Shown: positions 9,886-20,410, counted from the first letter of the stretch. The stretch: DNA of 64,000 nt from Alphaproteobacteria bacterium (GCA_020632755.1 JACKEY010000004.1:620001-684000); one strand, 5' to 3'. A program made the numbers and translations. The notes: generated by a model from the sequence alone, not told the origin.

Positions 9886-12134
9886 GCTTCTGGCTGGGCG
9901 GAACCCCCGGTGGCACGGGCGAGCTCTCGTGGACCACGCCGACGATCGGCATCGCGGTCGCCGTGGCGGTCGGGCTGCTGGCCTGGGCGCTGGCCGCGTG
10001 GAGCGGGCGCGGCGGTCGGCGGCCGCTCCTGCGGGTCGGCGAGCTCGTGCTGTGGGCGGTGGCGCTGGCGGTGCTGGTGGCGGCGGTCGCCGGGCCGGTG
10101 TGGATCGAAGAGCGCGGCCGCGTCGAGCCCGGCAAGCTGGTCGTCCTGGTCGACGGCAGCGCGTCGATGGGCGTGGTCGAGGGCGCCCGGCCCCGCGGGG
10201 ACGAGGTCGCTCCGCTCCTGGAGCGCATCGTCGATGCCGACACCGACGTCTACACCTTCGACGAGGATCTGCACGCCGGGCCGCCGACCGGCTGGCAGGG
10301 CCGGGGCACCGATCTGGGCGTGGCCCTGGACCTGGTCAGCGACCGCTACCTGGGCCAGGATCTGCGCGGCGTCGTCGTCATCACCGACGGCCTGGACCGC
10401 GGCGGGCTGCGCGACGAGTTGGCGGCCGCCGTCGCGGCGGGCGAGTCCCTGGACGGGCGCCTGCCGCCCCTGGGTGGACCGCTCACCGTCTACCAGATCG
10501 GCTCCGCCGACGAGCTGTTCGACATCGCCGTCGAGGACGTCGTCAGCGGCGGCTTCGCCTTCCTGCGCACCGACTTCACCCTGACCGCGCGCCTGCGGGG
10601 GCCGCCGGGCCGCACCCTGCCCGTGACCCTGTCGCGCGAGGGCCAGGGCGTCGACAGCGCCGAGGTGACCCTGGACGAGGAGGGGCGCGCCGAGGTCGCC
10701 TTCGAGGTGCGGCCCCCGCGGGTCGGCCGGTTCGCCTACGAGGTGTCCGTCCCGGTCGAGCCGGGCGACGCCGTGCCCGGCAACAACAGCTTCCCCGTGG
10801 TCGTGCGGGTCGTGCGCGATCGCACCCGGGTGCTCCAGGTCTCGGGCAGCCCGGCCTACGACACCAAGTTCCTGCGGCTCTTCCTGAAGGAGGACCCGAG
10901 CGTCGACCTGGTCAGCTTCTTCATCCTGCGCACCCGCGAGGACATGGGCGCCGGCTGGCAGAGCGAGGAGCTCTCCCTCATCGCCTTCCCCTACGAGCGG
11001 CTGTTCCGCGAGGACATCGGCAGCTTCGACCTCGTGATCTTCCAGAACTTCGACTACAAGCCCTACTTCGACTGGTCCGCCAACGAGCTGCTCGCCAACA
11101 TCGGGCAGTACGTCGAAGACGGTGGCGCCTTCGTGATGACCGGCGGCGATCGCAGCTTCGATCTCGGGGCCTACCAGGGCACGCCGGTCGGGGACGTGCT
11201 GCCCGTGCGGCTCGGGGTGACCGGCCCGCAGAGCGCGGCCGAGCCCTTCGCGCCCGTCCTGACCGATGCCGGCCGGGTGCACCCGATCACGCGGATCGGC
11301 GCCACGCCCGAAGCGACGGAAGCCGCGTGGCAGGCCCTGCCCGAGATGGACGGCGCCAACGTGGTCGTCGGCCTGGCGCCCGACAGCGCCGCCCTGCTGT
11401 CCCATCCGACCCTGACCGGCCGGGACGGCGCGGCCATGCCGGTGCTGGCCGTGCGGGAGGTGGGGGAGGGGAGGACGATGGCGCTGATGGTCGACAGCTC
11501 CTGGCGCTGGTCCTTCTCCGAGGCGGCCCAGGGCAGGGGCAACCAGGCCTACCTGCGCTTCTGGAAGAACGCGCTGCGCTGGCTGATGGCGGACCCCGAA
11601 GACCAGCGGGTGGTCGTGTCGCCGGCCCGCGAGAACGTGCTGCTGGGTGACGAGCTGCGGATCGTCGCGAAGGTCCGGGACGCCGGCTACCTGCCGACCG
11701 AGGGCGCCGCGGTCGAGGGGCGCATCGTGGCGCCGAGCGGCGAGGAGACGCCGCTGTCGCTGACCACGGACGCCAGCGGCGAGGCCGCCGTCCTGTTCGC
11801 GCCCACCGAGCAGGGCGCGCACCGGGTCTACGTGCGCAGCCCGGGCATCCCCGGCACGGCCGAGACCGTGTTCGCGGCGACCTCTCGCGATCCGGAACTG
11901 GTCGAGATCGTCCCCGACGGGGCCTTCCTGGCCGCGCTGGTGGCGGCGGCCGGTCCGGACGCGGCGCTGCGGGCCCCGGGGGCAGGGGGCGGGCCGGTGG
12001 TGGACGCGGACGCGGGCCGCGAGGTCATGGATCGCCGCGAGACCCGGCTGGCCGGCGCGCCGCTGGTCGCGCTGCTGTTCGGCCTGTGTGCGGGCGGGGC
12101 CTGGATCCTGCGCCGGCGCAACGGGGCCCGCTGA
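9882..12134 (+). CDS. VWA / amidotransferase-like membrane protein
   Basis: A 750-residue protein. Two hydrophobic segments lie near the N-terminus (about 22-42 and 53-75). A VWA domain follows with an intact MIDAS (DGSAS, GTDLG, ITDG). A beta-sandwich region comes next, and then a class I glutamine-amidotransferase-like domain around FVMTGGDRSF that lacks an obvious catalytic Cys. The C-terminal part has further Ig-like beta segments and a final membrane helix before an RRR-containing tail. It is the last gene of the MoxR block and a second VWA client. The ATG overlaps the stop of the DUF4159 gene. Function beyond membership in the complex is unknown. Confidence 0.85.
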   Translation: MSFWLGGTPGGTGELSWTTPTIGIAVAVAVGLLAWALAAWSGRGGRRPLLRVGELVLWAVALAVLVAAVAGPVWIEERGRVEPGKLVVLVDGSASMGVVEGARPRGDEVAPLLERIVDADTDVYTFDEDLHAGPPTGWQGRGTDLGVALDLVSDRYLGQDLRGVVVITDGLDRGGLRDELAAAVAAGESLDGRLPPLGGPLTVYQIGSADELFDIAVEDVVSGGFAFLRTDFTLTARLRGPPGRTLPVTLSREGQGVDSAEVTLDEEGRAEVAFEVRPPRVGRFAYEVSVPVEPGDAVPGNNSFPVVVRVVRDRTRVLQVSGSPAYDTKFLRLFLKEDPSVDLVSFFILRTREDMGAGWQSEELSLIAFPYERLFREDIGSFDLVIFQNFDYKPYFDWSANELLANIGQYVEDGGAFVMTGGDRSFDLGAYQGTPVGDVLPVRLGVTGPQSAAEPFAPVLTDAGRVHPITRIGATPEATEAAWQALPEMDGANVVVGLAPDSAALLSHPTLTGRDGAAMPVLAVREVGEGRTMALMVDSSWRWSFSEAAQGRGNQAYLRFWKNALRWLMADPEDQRVVVSPARENVLLGDELRIVAKVRDAGYLPTEGAAVEGRIVAPSGEETPLSLTTDASGEAAVLFAPTEQGAHRVYVRSPGIPGTAETVFAATSRDPELVEIVPDGAFLAALVAAAGPDAALRAPGAGGGPVVDADAGREVMDRRETRLAGAPLVALLFGLCAGGAWILRRRNGAR

Positions 12135-12333
12135 GGCGCGACTGCGGCGCGCTCATCGGTGGATCGGGATCCATCGACGATTGCGGCGGGAGCAGACGCG
12201 GCAAGGCGGACAGAACCTGTCCGATCGCGACGGGGCCCGTCGATTAGGCTCGGTCTCGCCGCCGGGGTGGCGGAAACGATGGGCTGGTATGGCCCTTGCT
12301 CCACATCCTGGCACCTCCCGCCCAGGGGAACCC
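12135..12333 (+). promoter_or_regulatory. Intergenic region with two palindromes upstream of the A2M gene
   Basis: This gap probably contains the end of the MoxR transcript and a promoter for the macroglobulin gene. A 10-bp-arm inverted repeat with one mismatch centres on TGGATC-GG-GATCCA (12160-12173) and could be a terminator stem or an operator. A perfect 15-bp palindrome, GGACAGAACCTGTCC, lies at 12208-12222, 22 bases before TAGGCT (12245-12250), which fits the local TANNNY minus-10 pattern. The palindrome sits about where a regulator would contact a minus-35 region. No regulator can be named. Confidence 0.4.
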
Positions 12334-15300
12334 GTGTCCGTGTCCGTCTCCCGGAAGCTCTCCGTGGCCCTGTTCGGGCTGCTCCTGCCCCTCGCCGCCC
12401 TCGGCCCCGCCTGCACGGGCGGGGGCGAGACCCCCGACCCCGGGGACGGCGTGCCGCCCACGGGCGACGTGCCGGAAGCCCACCCCGACGATCCGCTCGC
12501 CGTCGTCCTGCGTCAGGTCGGCCGGCCCGACGTGGCGCCGGACACCATCGTCATCCGGACCGGGCGCGACATGGTGCCCCCGGACCTGGTCGGCAGCGAC
12601 GCCCTGGACGGAACGTCCCTGGTCATCGAGCCCTCCATCGACGGCGCGCTGCGGTTCACCGACACCGACGAGCTCGAGTTCCGCCCGCTGCAGGGCTTCC
12701 GTCCGGGCACGCAGTACACCGCGAAGCTCCAGTCGCTGCAGACCCTCGACGGGGGGCCCGCCACGCCGCCCGCTCCGGACGCCTGGACGACGAGCTTCAC
12801 CACGCCGGACCTGGGGCTGGTGCGCATCGCGCCGCAGCGCCGCGACCGCCTGGGGCGGGTGGCCGAGGTCGACCTGGTGTTCAGCGCCGCGGTCGACGCG
12901 GCGGCCGTCGCCGAGCGGCTCGAGATCACCGCCGACGGGCAGCGGGTCCGTCCGGCGCGCATCCAGGGCGGGGACGCGCCCCACGTCGTGCGTGTGCGCC
13001 TCGAAGGCGCGGCCATCGCCGCGGAGGAAGTGAAGCTCGACGTCGACCTCGCCCCCGGGCTCCCCTGGGCGTGGGACGCGGCGGTCACCGCTGCGGCCGG
13101 CCACGCGTCGGTCGATCTCGTCGACGGCAAGCCCGTGGAGATCCAGGCCGTCATCGTCAAGGAAGGTTCGTCCGGCCACTACATCGACGTGGTCTGCAAC
13201 GACCACTCGGTCTCGACCACGCGCTGGCACTGGGATCGGGACACCTGGGACGGCTGGGACGTCTCCACGCGCTGCCTGCTGACCGAAGACAGCGTCTCCG
13301 CGGTGTCCCTGTCGACCGGCGGCGACGTGTCCATCGCCCAGGGCCCGGGCGGCTTCCGGGTGTTCGGAGACTTCTCCCGCGGCGATGTCGAGCTGCGCAT
13401 CGACGCCGGCGCCCGCACCGTCGACGGCGGCGTGATGGCCGAGTCCTACGCCGCCACCCTGACCATCCCGGCCCGGCGCTCGCGCCTGCAGCTGGACGCC
13501 AGCGGGCGCTACCTGCCCCGCGACCGGTGGAGCAGCCTGTCCCTGTCCCACGTCAACGTGGACGCGGTCGACGTGCGCGTGCGCCACGTGCCGCCGGCCA
13601 ACCTCGCCTTCTGGCTGTCGGGCGGCGAAGACGCCGACAGCCGGACCAGCGATCTGGTGGTGGAACAGCGCATCGCGCTGGACGGGCCCGACGATCGGCA
13701 GGCCACCACCGCCATCGACCTGGCCGCCCTGGTGCCTGACCCCGGCCGTGGCGTCTACCAGGTGGAAGTCGCCGACGTGACCGGCAACGCCGGCGCCAAG
13801 GCCCGCCTGCTCCTCACCGACATGCAGCTCGTGGCCAAGCGCACCGAGCTCCGGCCCGGAGAGCACCTGCCCCGCGAGGTCCAGGCCTGGGTCCTGGGGG
13901 CCCACGACAACAAGCCCGTGAGCGGCGCCGAGGTCCAGCTGCTGCGGCCGAGCGGCATGCCCCTGGCCACCTGTCGGACCGGCGGGGACGGCGGCTGCCT
14001 GCTCGCGCCCCCGGCGGATGCCGTCGACCAGACCTCGCCCATCGCCATCGTCGCCCGCAAGGCCGACGACCTGACCTACCTGCGCTTCGAAGACGTGCCT
14101 CTGCGCGCGGACGCCGATGTCAGCGGCAAGCCCTATCGGGTGGCCGCCGCGCTGCGGGCCGCGATGTGGACCGACCGCGGCGTCTACCGCCCTGGCGACA
14201 CCGCCCACGTGGCCGCGCTGCTCCGCGATGACGCCCACCACGCGCCCGACGCCGGGCTGCCGGTGCTGCTCAAGGTCTACGACCCCTCCCGCCGCGAGAT
14301 CCGCCGCATGGCGCTGCAGAGCAACGCCGGCGGCATGGTCGCGGCCGACGTGCCCTTCGCGGACTTCGCGACCACCGGCCCCTGGCGCGTGGCGCTCGAG
14401 GTCGGCGACAGCGAGCTCGGCAGCGCCACCTTCGCCGTCGAGGAATTCGTCCCCGAGCGCATGGCGGTCCAGGTCGAGGGCCTGCCCGGCCCCGGTGGCG
14501 ACGGCTGGCTGTCGACGGAACCGGTGCCCTTCCAGATCGACGCCCGCTGGCTGTTCGGCGGCTCGGCCGGCGACAGCCGGGTCGAGGTCACCTGCCAGCT
14601 GCGGCCGGGGTCCTTCCAGCCCGACGGCGGCACCGGCCAGGGGCGCTGGTCCTATGGCCTGACCTGGCTGGACCGCAGCCGCACCGCGACCACGGACGTG
14701 GCGGTGATCGAGGAACACCTGGACGCCGAGGGGCGGCTCACCGTGACCTGCCCGGCCGCCGACAAGAGCGGCAGCGTGCTGGGCTCGGCCGAGATGGTCG
14801 CGCGGGTGGCGGTCTTCGAGGGCGACAGCGGTCGCACCACCAAGGAACAGGCCGCGGTGCCCGTGCACCCCGCCCGGCACTACCTGGGCCTGAGCACCAG
14901 CCGCGACGAGGTCTCGGACGGCGACGTGGTCGAGGTCAAGGGCAAGGTCGTCGACTGGGAGGGCGCCACCGTGAGCGGCGCCGTCGACAGTGTGCAGCTG
15001 CGGCTGTACCGGATGGAGGAGGAGTACGGCTGGGTCTACGACGAAGACCAGGGCGACACGGTCTACCGCCGCATGCTGCGGCGTGTGCTGGAGGAGGAGC
15101 GCACCGTCCCGGTTTCCGGGGGCGCCTTCCAGGACAAGCTGACCATCCCGGCGTCGGCCGCCGGCTGGCTGGTGGATGCACGGGCCGGCGGGGCCCACAC
15201 CGAGCGCCACATGGAAGGCGACGCCAGCCACTGGTACTGGGACCCCTACGACACCTGGGTCGACCAGACGCCCAAGCCGACCCGCCCCGGTCTGCTGGCG

Positions 15301-18000
15301 CTGGACCTGCCGGCCCAGGCCGACAAGGGCGAGCAGATCACGGTGAAGACCACCGCGCCCTACCCGGGCCGGATGCTCCTGACCGTCGAGACGGACCGCG
15401 TCCAGCACCACCAGTGGAAGGACGTGGCCGCCGGCCCCGTCGAGCTGAAGCTGCCGCTCGACGTCGACGACGGCGACGGCGGTGACTTCGCGCCCAACGT
15501 CTACGTCACCGCGCTGCTGCTGAAGGACCCCCACCTCGAGTCGGCCCAGGCCTACCTGCCCGACCGCGCCTATGGCGTGTCCAGCGTCCGCATCCGGCCC
15601 AAGGCCTACTCGCACACGGTGACCGTGCAGGCCCCCGAAGAGGTCCAGCCCTGGTCCGAGCTGTCGGTGAAGCTGAAGGTCGAGGGCCAGCAGGGCCCGA
15701 CCTTCGCCACCGTGGCCGTCGTGGACGAGGGCATCCTGCAGCTGACCGACTTCGAGACCCCCGATCCGCGCAACGAGATCTTCGCGCGCCGGGCGCTCGG
15801 CGTCGACAGCTTCGAGACCATCGGCTGGACCCTGGCCCGCGAAGGCAAGGGCCCTGCCTCCCACACCGGCGGTGACGGCGGCGGCGGGCCGGCGGGCCGG
15901 GTGCAGGCCATCCAGCCCCTCGCCCTGTGGTCGGGGGTGGTCGAAGTGCCCGCCAGCGGCGAGCTCGACCTGTCCTTCGACCTGCCGGGCTACCGCGGCA
16001 AGCTGCGGGTGATGGCCGTGACCTCCGACGGCAGCCGGATGGGCAGCGCCGACGCGGGCGTGCTGGTGCGCGATCCCATCGTGCTGCAGACCACGCTGCC
16101 GCGGTTCCTGGTGGCCGGCGACGAGGCCCGCATCCCGGTGCGGCTCACGAACATGAGCGGCGCCCAGCAGGCCGTGACCCTGGACGTCCGGGTCGAGAGC
16201 ATCGATCTGGGGCTGCCCGTGCTGGCTGGGGCCCAGGCGCCGGCCGTGACCCTGGTCGACGCGCCGAAGCAGCCCATCCCGCTGGCGATCGAGGCCAGCG
16301 AGACCGCGCTGCTCACCCTGCGGGCGGACCGGGCCCCTGCGGCGGTCAAGCTGATCGTGACCGCGACCTCGGGCAAGCTCACGTCCCGGGAGGAACGCCA
16401 GCTGCCCGTGGCCAACCCCGAACCGGAGCTGCGGCGGGTGACCCGGGTGGCCCTGACCGACGGGCGGAACGACCTGACCTCGGCCATGGCCGGGTGGAAG
16501 GCCGGCACCGACAACAGCACCGTCTGGGTCACCACCAACCCCCATGCCCAGGCGCTCACCGGGCTGTCCTACCTGGTGCGCTACCCCTACGGCTGCATCG
16601 AGCAGACGACGTCGAGCACCCGGCCGCTGCTCTACGTCCAGGATCTGGTCGAGCGCATCGACCCGTCCCTGGTGGCTGAAGCGTCGGTCGACGAGATGAT
16701 CCAGGCCGGCATCGAGCGGGTGCTGTCCATGCAGACCCCCAGCGGCGGCATGGCCTACTGGCCCGGTGGTCACTCGCCGAACACCTTCGGCACGGCCTAC
16801 GCCACCCACATGCTGCTCGACGCCAAGGACGCCGGCCACGCGGTGCCGCCCGACGCCCTCGACGACGCGCTCGACTGGCTGGAGACCCGCGTGGGCGGCC
16901 GGATCAGCGGCGACAACGACATCGCCTACGCCCACTTCGTGCTGGCGCGGGCCGGTCGGGCCCGCACCGCCCAGGCGCTGGCCGTGCTCGAGGCGCTCGA
17001 GACGGAAGCGAAGTCCGATGACTCGCGGTGGCAGCGCCAGCGCCGGGACGAAGCCCGGTACCTGCTGATGGCCGCGCTCTACATGGGCGGCGACCGGCGC
17101 TACGCCGACCGGCTGAAGAAGGACCTGGTCGTCGACCAGTGGGACTACCGCGCCAACGACTGGAGCTTCTGGTCGGCCCTGCGCGGTGCGGGCATGCGCC
17201 TGGCCGTCTACCAGGACGCCGTGGGCGTCGACGCCACCGGCGACGCGGCGGCCGAGCGCGTGGCGACCTGGGTGTCCTCGCGGTCCCCGCGGCGCTGGAC
17301 GACGCAGGAGCTCGCGTGGGCCGTGACGGCGCTGGGCCGCCGGGCCCAGGCGGTGCCGCCGCCGGAAGGCAGCAAGCTGCTGGTCGACGGCAAGACGGTG
17401 TCGGGCGGCGACGACGGGGCCTGGGGCCTGGTCGGCGCAGCGGGCGCCGGTCCGCTGACCCTGGACGCCGGGCGCTTGTCGGGCCCGACCTGGGCCCTGG
17501 TGAGCACCCGTGGTGTGCGCACCGACGAGCCCGTACCGATGGGCGGCGACGGCCTGGCGCTGACCCGGACCTTCCTCGACGGGCAGGGTCGGGCGGTCGA
17601 TCCGGGCAAGCTGACCCTCGGCACGGCGCTGTACGTGCGGGTCGATCTCGAGAACACCTCCAACAGCCGGGTCCAGAACCTGGCGCTGGTCGACCGCCTG
17701 CCCGCGGGCTGGGAGATCGAGAACCCGCGGCTCGGCGGCGCCGACCTGCCCGACTGGGCCCAGGAGCTCGACCTGTGGTCCCTCGACCACATGAACCTGC
17801 GGGACGACCGGGTCGAGGTGTTCGGCGACCTGGGCAGCCACGACAAGCGGTCGGTGCTCTACGCCGTGCGCGCCGTGACCTCGGGCACCTTCGTGCAGCC
17901 CCCGGTCTCGGCCGAGGCGATGTACGACCCCGACATCTGGGCGCGGCGGGCCGGCGGAACGGTCACCGTGGTGGGTCCGTGGGACGACGGCCTGCTCTGA
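12334..18000 (+). CDS. Bacterial alpha-2-macroglobulin with thioester motif
   Basis: About 1888 residues. It starts with a signal peptide (SRKLS followed by a hydrophobic stretch) ending at a Cys in LGPAC, a possible but non-canonical lipobox. Many macroglobulin beta-sandwich domains follow, with segments such as YRPGDTAHV and EEFVPERMAV. The thioester motif CIEQ lies at about residues 1421-1424 in the context YPYGCIEQ, followed by a helical toroid typical of the TED domain. Bacterial A2Ms are periplasmic or outer-membrane protease traps and pair with PBP1C. Here pbpC follows with an overlap, giving the classical A2M-PBP1C module. GTG at 12334 or GTG at 12340 could be used; AGGGGA at 12324-12329 suits the second better. 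ATG at 12289 is possible but would precede the signal peptide with an unlikely extension. Confidence 0.92.
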   Translation: MSVSVSRKLSVALFGLLLPLAALGPACTGGGETPDPGDGVPPTGDVPEAHPDDPLAVVLRQVGRPDVAPDTIVIRTGRDMVPPDLVGSDALDGTSLVIEPSIDGALRFTDTDELEFRPLQGFRPGTQYTAKLQSLQTLDGGPATPPAPDAWTTSFTTPDLGLVRIAPQRRDRLGRVAEVDLVFSAAVDAAAVAERLEITADGQRVRPARIQGGDAPHVVRVRLEGAAIAAEEVKLDVDLAPGLPWAWDAAVTAAAGHASVDLVDGKPVEIQAVIVKEGSSGHYIDVVCNDHSVSTTRWHWDRDTWDGWDVSTRCLLTEDSVSAVSLSTGGDVSIAQGPGGFRVFGDFSRGDVELRIDAGARTVDGGVMAESYAATLTIPARRSRLQLDASGRYLPRDRWSSLSLSHVNVDAVDVRVRHVPPANLAFWLSGGEDADSRTSDLVVEQRIALDGPDDRQATTAIDLAALVPDPGRGVYQVEVADVTGNAGAKARLLLTDMQLVAKRTELRPGEHLPREVQAWVLGAHDNKPVSGAEVQLLRPSGMPLATCRTGGDGGCLLAPPADAVDQTSPIAIVARKADDLTYLRFEDVPLRADADVSGKPYRVAAALRAAMWTDRGVYRPGDTAHVAALLRDDAHHAPDAGLPVLLKVYDPSRREIRRMALQSNAGGMVAADVPFADFATTGPWRVALEVGDSELGSATFAVEEFVPERMAVQVEGLPGPGGDGWLSTEPVPFQIDARWLFGGSAGDSRVEVTCQLRPGSFQPDGGTGQGRWSYGLTWLDRSRTATTDVAVIEEHLDAEGRLTVTCPAADKSGSVLGSAEMVARVAVFEGDSGRTTKEQAAVPVHPARHYLGLSTSRDEVSDGDVVEVKGKVVDWEGATVSGAVDSVQLRLYRMEEEYGWVYDEDQGDTVYRRMLRRVLEEERTVPVSGGAFQDKLTIPASAAGWLVDARAGGAHTERHMEGDASHWYWDPYDTWVDQTPKPTRPGLLALDLPAQADKGEQITVKTTAPYPGRMLLTVETDRVQHHQWKDVAAGPVELKLPLDVDDGDGGDFAPNVYVTALLLKDPHLESAQAYLPDRAYGVSSVRIRPKAYSHTVTVQAPEEVQPWSELSVKLKVEGQQGPTFATVAVVDEGILQLTDFETPDPRNEIFARRALGVDSFETIGWTLAREGKGPASHTGGDGGGGPAGRVQAIQPLALWSGVVEVPASGELDLSFDLPGYRGKLRVMAVTSDGSRMGSADAGVLVRDPIVLQTTLPRFLVAGDEARIPVRLTNMSGAQQAVTLDVRVESIDLGLPVLAGAQAPAVTLVDAPKQPIPLAIEASETALLTLRADRAPAAVKLIVTATSGKLTSREERQLPVANPEPELRRVTRVALTDGRNDLTSAMAGWKAGTDNSTVWVTTNPHAQALTGLSYLVRYPYGCIEQTTSSTRPLLYVQDLVERIDPSLVAEASVDEMIQAGIERVLSMQTPSGGMAYWPGGHSPNTFGTAYATHMLLDAKDAGHAVPPDALDDALDWLETRVGGRISGDNDIAYAHFVLARAGRARTAQALAVLEALETEAKSDDSRWQRQRRDEARYLLMAALYMGGDRRYADRLKKDLVVDQWDYRANDWSFWSALRGAGMRLAVYQDAVGVDATGDAAAERVATWVSSRSPRRWTTQELAWAVTALGRRAQAVPPPEGSKLLVDGKTVSGGDDGAWGLVGAAGAGPLTLDAGRLSGPTWALVSTRGVRTDEPVPMGGDGLALTRTFLDGQGRAVDPGKLTLGTALYVRVDLENTSNSRVQNLALVDRLPAGWEIENPRLGGADLPDWAQELDLWSLDHMNLRDDRVEVFGDLGSHDKRSVLYAVRAVTSGTFVQPPVSAEAMYDPDIWARRAGGTVTVVGPWDDGLL

Positions 18001-20405
18001 GCCCCCAACCGGCGCGCTGGCGCCGATCGCTGCTGGCGATCGGCGCCGCCCTGGCGGTCCTCGCGGCGGTGGCGGTGGCGCTGGCGCATGCAATCCCCCT
18101 CCCCGAGCGGCTGTCCATGGCGGACAGCACCGTGCTGCGCTGGCGGGACGGCACGGTGGCCCACGCGACCCTGGCCCCCGACGAGCGCTGGCGCATCGCC
18201 GTCACCGTCGATCAGGTCGATCCCGCCTACATCGACGCCCTCGTCGCCCTCGAGGACGAGCGCTTCTGGATCCACCCCGGCGTCGATCCCGTCGCCATCC
18301 TGCGGGCTGCGGGCACCAACCTGGTGCGCGGGCGGGTGGTGTCCGGCGCCAGCACGATCACGATGCAGGTCGTGCGACTGGCCGAGCCTCGGCCCCGGAC
18401 CCTGACGTCCAAGGGTATCGAGGCGCTGCGCGCCGTCCAGCTCGAGCTCCTGCTCAGCAAGACCGAGATCCTGGAAGCCTACCTGCGGCTCACCCCCTAC
18501 GGCGGCAACCTCGAGGGCATCGAAGCGGCCAGCCACGCCTACTTCGGTCACGGCGCCCAGCACCTCTCCCCCGCCGAGATCGCGACCCTGCTGGCCGTGC
18601 CGCAGAGCCCGACCCGGCGGGCCCCGTCGCCGCAGAATGCCGAGCGCTTGCGGGCCGCTCGCGACGAGATCGCAGCGCGCCTGCTCGACCAGGGGCTGCT
18701 GGAACGGCACCTGGCGGCCGCCGCGGGCGACGGCGCCGTCACCGTGCAGCAGGTGCACGCACGCATCACCGAGACGCCCGTGCCCACGGCCCGCACGCCG
18801 CTGCCCCGCGACGCAGCCCACGCCGCGGCCTGGATGCTGGGCCGGCGTCGGGACGGTCGCGACGTGCAGAGCACCCTGGACCACGGCATCCAGCAGCTCG
18901 CCCAGCGAGCCCTGTCCGACGGCGCGGCTGCCCGCGCGGCCCAGGGCATCGACCACGGCGCGGTGGTGGTGGTCGAACACCACACCGGGCAGGTCGTCGC
19001 CCTGGTCGGCGGGCCGGACTTCGGCGACGACCGGGACGGCGCGCAGATCCCCGCCTTCGCCGTGCCCCGCTCGCCGGGCAGCACGCTCAAGCCCTTCCTG
19101 TACGCCCGGGCGATCGACCTCGGCATGCTCCTGCCCGAGACGCTCGTCCTGGACGTGCCAGTCCGGTACGGCGGCTACTCCCCCGAGAACTACGACGGCG
19201 ACTTCGTCGGCATGGTCCGGATGGAGACCGCCCTCTCCCGCAGCCTGAACGTGCCCTTCGTGCGCCTGCTGGAGCAGGTCGGGGTCGAGCCCTTCCTGGG
19301 CGATCTGCGCAGCCTGGGTGCGTTCAGCCTGCACCCGACGCCCGGCCACTACGGCCTCAGCCTGGTGGTCGGCGGCGTCGAGCTGTCGCCGCTCGAGCTC
19401 GCGACCCTGTACGCCGGTCTGGCCGAGGGAGGGCAGGCCGTCGCCTTGCGCACCCGGTTGGATCAGCCCCCGCCCGCGCCCGGGCCGCAGGTGCTGTCGG
19501 CAGAAGCGGCGTGGCTGACCTCGCGCACGCTGGTGCGGCGAGACCGGCCGGACTTCCCCCGCCGCGGCGAGCTGGCCCGCCTGCCTCGCCAGGTGCAGTG
19601 GAAGACCGGCACGAGCTTCGGGAACCGCGACGCCTGGGCCATCGGCAGCGGCGAGCGGTACACCGTCGCGGTGTGGCTGGGCAACCTGGACCAGCGGCCG
19701 AGCGCCTGGCTGGTAGGCGCCGACGCCGCCGGACCGGTCCTGTTCGACGTGCTCGAGGGCCTGGGCGACGGGCGCGAGGGCGAGCCTTTCCGACCCGGTG
19801 CCGCGCCCCGTGGGCTGGTCCCGGTCGAGCTCTGCGGCCTGTCGGGCAAGCTGCCGACCGACGCCTGCCCGCACCGCACTACGGCCATGGCCCTCGAGCG
19901 CGCCGTCCCCACCGGCCGCTGCGATCTGCACGTCGCGCTGCAGCTCGATGCGCAGAGCGGCCTGCGGGTGGGTCCGCTGTGTCGCGAGGATCGCGACGTG
20001 CTGGACGAGGTGCGGGTGCAGTGGCCCACCGAGGTCCGGCGTTGGCTCGGCAGCAGCATGGCGGCCCTGCCCCAGGCACCCGACTGGGATCCCGCCTGCG
20101 CTGCACCCGCGACGGGGGACGGCCCGCGCATCCTGGCGCCGGGTCGGGGCCAGATCGCCGTGCTGGTGCCCGGCGTGGCGGCCTCCGACCAGGAGCTGCC
20201 GCTCGAAGCCGCGGCGTCCGCCGGGTCGGGTCCGCTGACGTGGTTCGTCGCCGGCCGCGAGGTCGGGCGGGCGCCCCCCGACGAGCCGGTGTGGTGGACC
20301 CCCACCGTCGGTCGGCACGAGGTGGTGGTGGTCGATGCCCACGGACGCAGCGACCGCTCGATCGTCCAGGTCCAGGCGGCGTCTCCGGGTCTGGCCGGAG
20401 GCTGA
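17979..20405 (+). CDS. pbpC: Penicillin-binding protein 1C
   Basis: About 808 residues. A basic N-terminus (RWRR) precedes one membrane anchor. The glycosyltransferase domain has the catalytic Glu in EDERFW (about residue 92). The transpeptidase domain has SxxK as STLK (Ser368), SxN as SLN, and KTGTS (Lys542). A C-terminal beta domain typical of PBP1C follows. It polymerises and crosslinks peptidoglycan in the periplasm and works alongside the adjacent A2M. The start is uncertain. A GTG at 17979 overlaps the A2M gene by 22 bases. The alternative is a CTG at 17997, which forms a CTGA overlap with the A2M stop and starts exactly before SPQPARWRR. No ATG, GTG or TTG occurs after 17979 that would retain the membrane anchor. 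Confidence 0.93.
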   Translation: MGRRPALSPQPARWRRSLLAIGAALAVLAAVAVALAHAIPLPERLSMADSTVLRWRDGTVAHATLAPDERWRIAVTVDQVDPAYIDALVALEDERFWIHPGVDPVAILRAAGTNLVRGRVVSGASTITMQVVRLAEPRPRTLTSKGIEALRAVQLELLLSKTEILEAYLRLTPYGGNLEGIEAASHAYFGHGAQHLSPAEIATLLAVPQSPTRRAPSPQNAERLRAARDEIAARLLDQGLLERHLAAAAGDGAVTVQQVHARITETPVPTARTPLPRDAAHAAAWMLGRRRDGRDVQSTLDHGIQQLAQRALSDGAAARAAQGIDHGAVVVVEHHTGQVVALVGGPDFGDDRDGAQIPAFAVPRSPGSTLKPFLYARAIDLGMLLPETLVLDVPVRYGGYSPENYDGDFVGMVRMETALSRSLNVPFVRLLEQVGVEPFLGDLRSLGAFSLHPTPGHYGLSLVVGGVELSPLELATLYAGLAEGGQAVALRTRLDQPPPAPGPQVLSAEAAWLTSRTLVRRDRPDFPRRGELARLPRQVQWKTGTSFGNRDAWAIGSGERYTVAVWLGNLDQRPSAWLVGADAAGPVLFDVLEGLGDGREGEPFRPGAAPRGLVPVELCGLSGKLPTDACPHRTTAMALERAVPTGRCDLHVALQLDAQSGLRVGPLCREDRDVLDEVRVQWPTEVRRWLGSSMAALPQAPDWDPACAAPATGDGPRILAPGRGQIAVLVPGVAASDQELPLEAAASAGSGPLTWFVAGREVGRAPPDEPVWWTPTVGRHEVVVVDAHGRSDRSIVQVQAASPGLAGG

Positions 20406-20410
20406 GGCGC

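Noticed and set aside
12244..18093. A 1949-codon open frame on the minus strand
   Set aside because: It is antisense to the macroglobulin gene. In very GC-rich DNA, third-position bias keeps the opposing frame open. The sequence is His/Gly/Arg-rich without domains.
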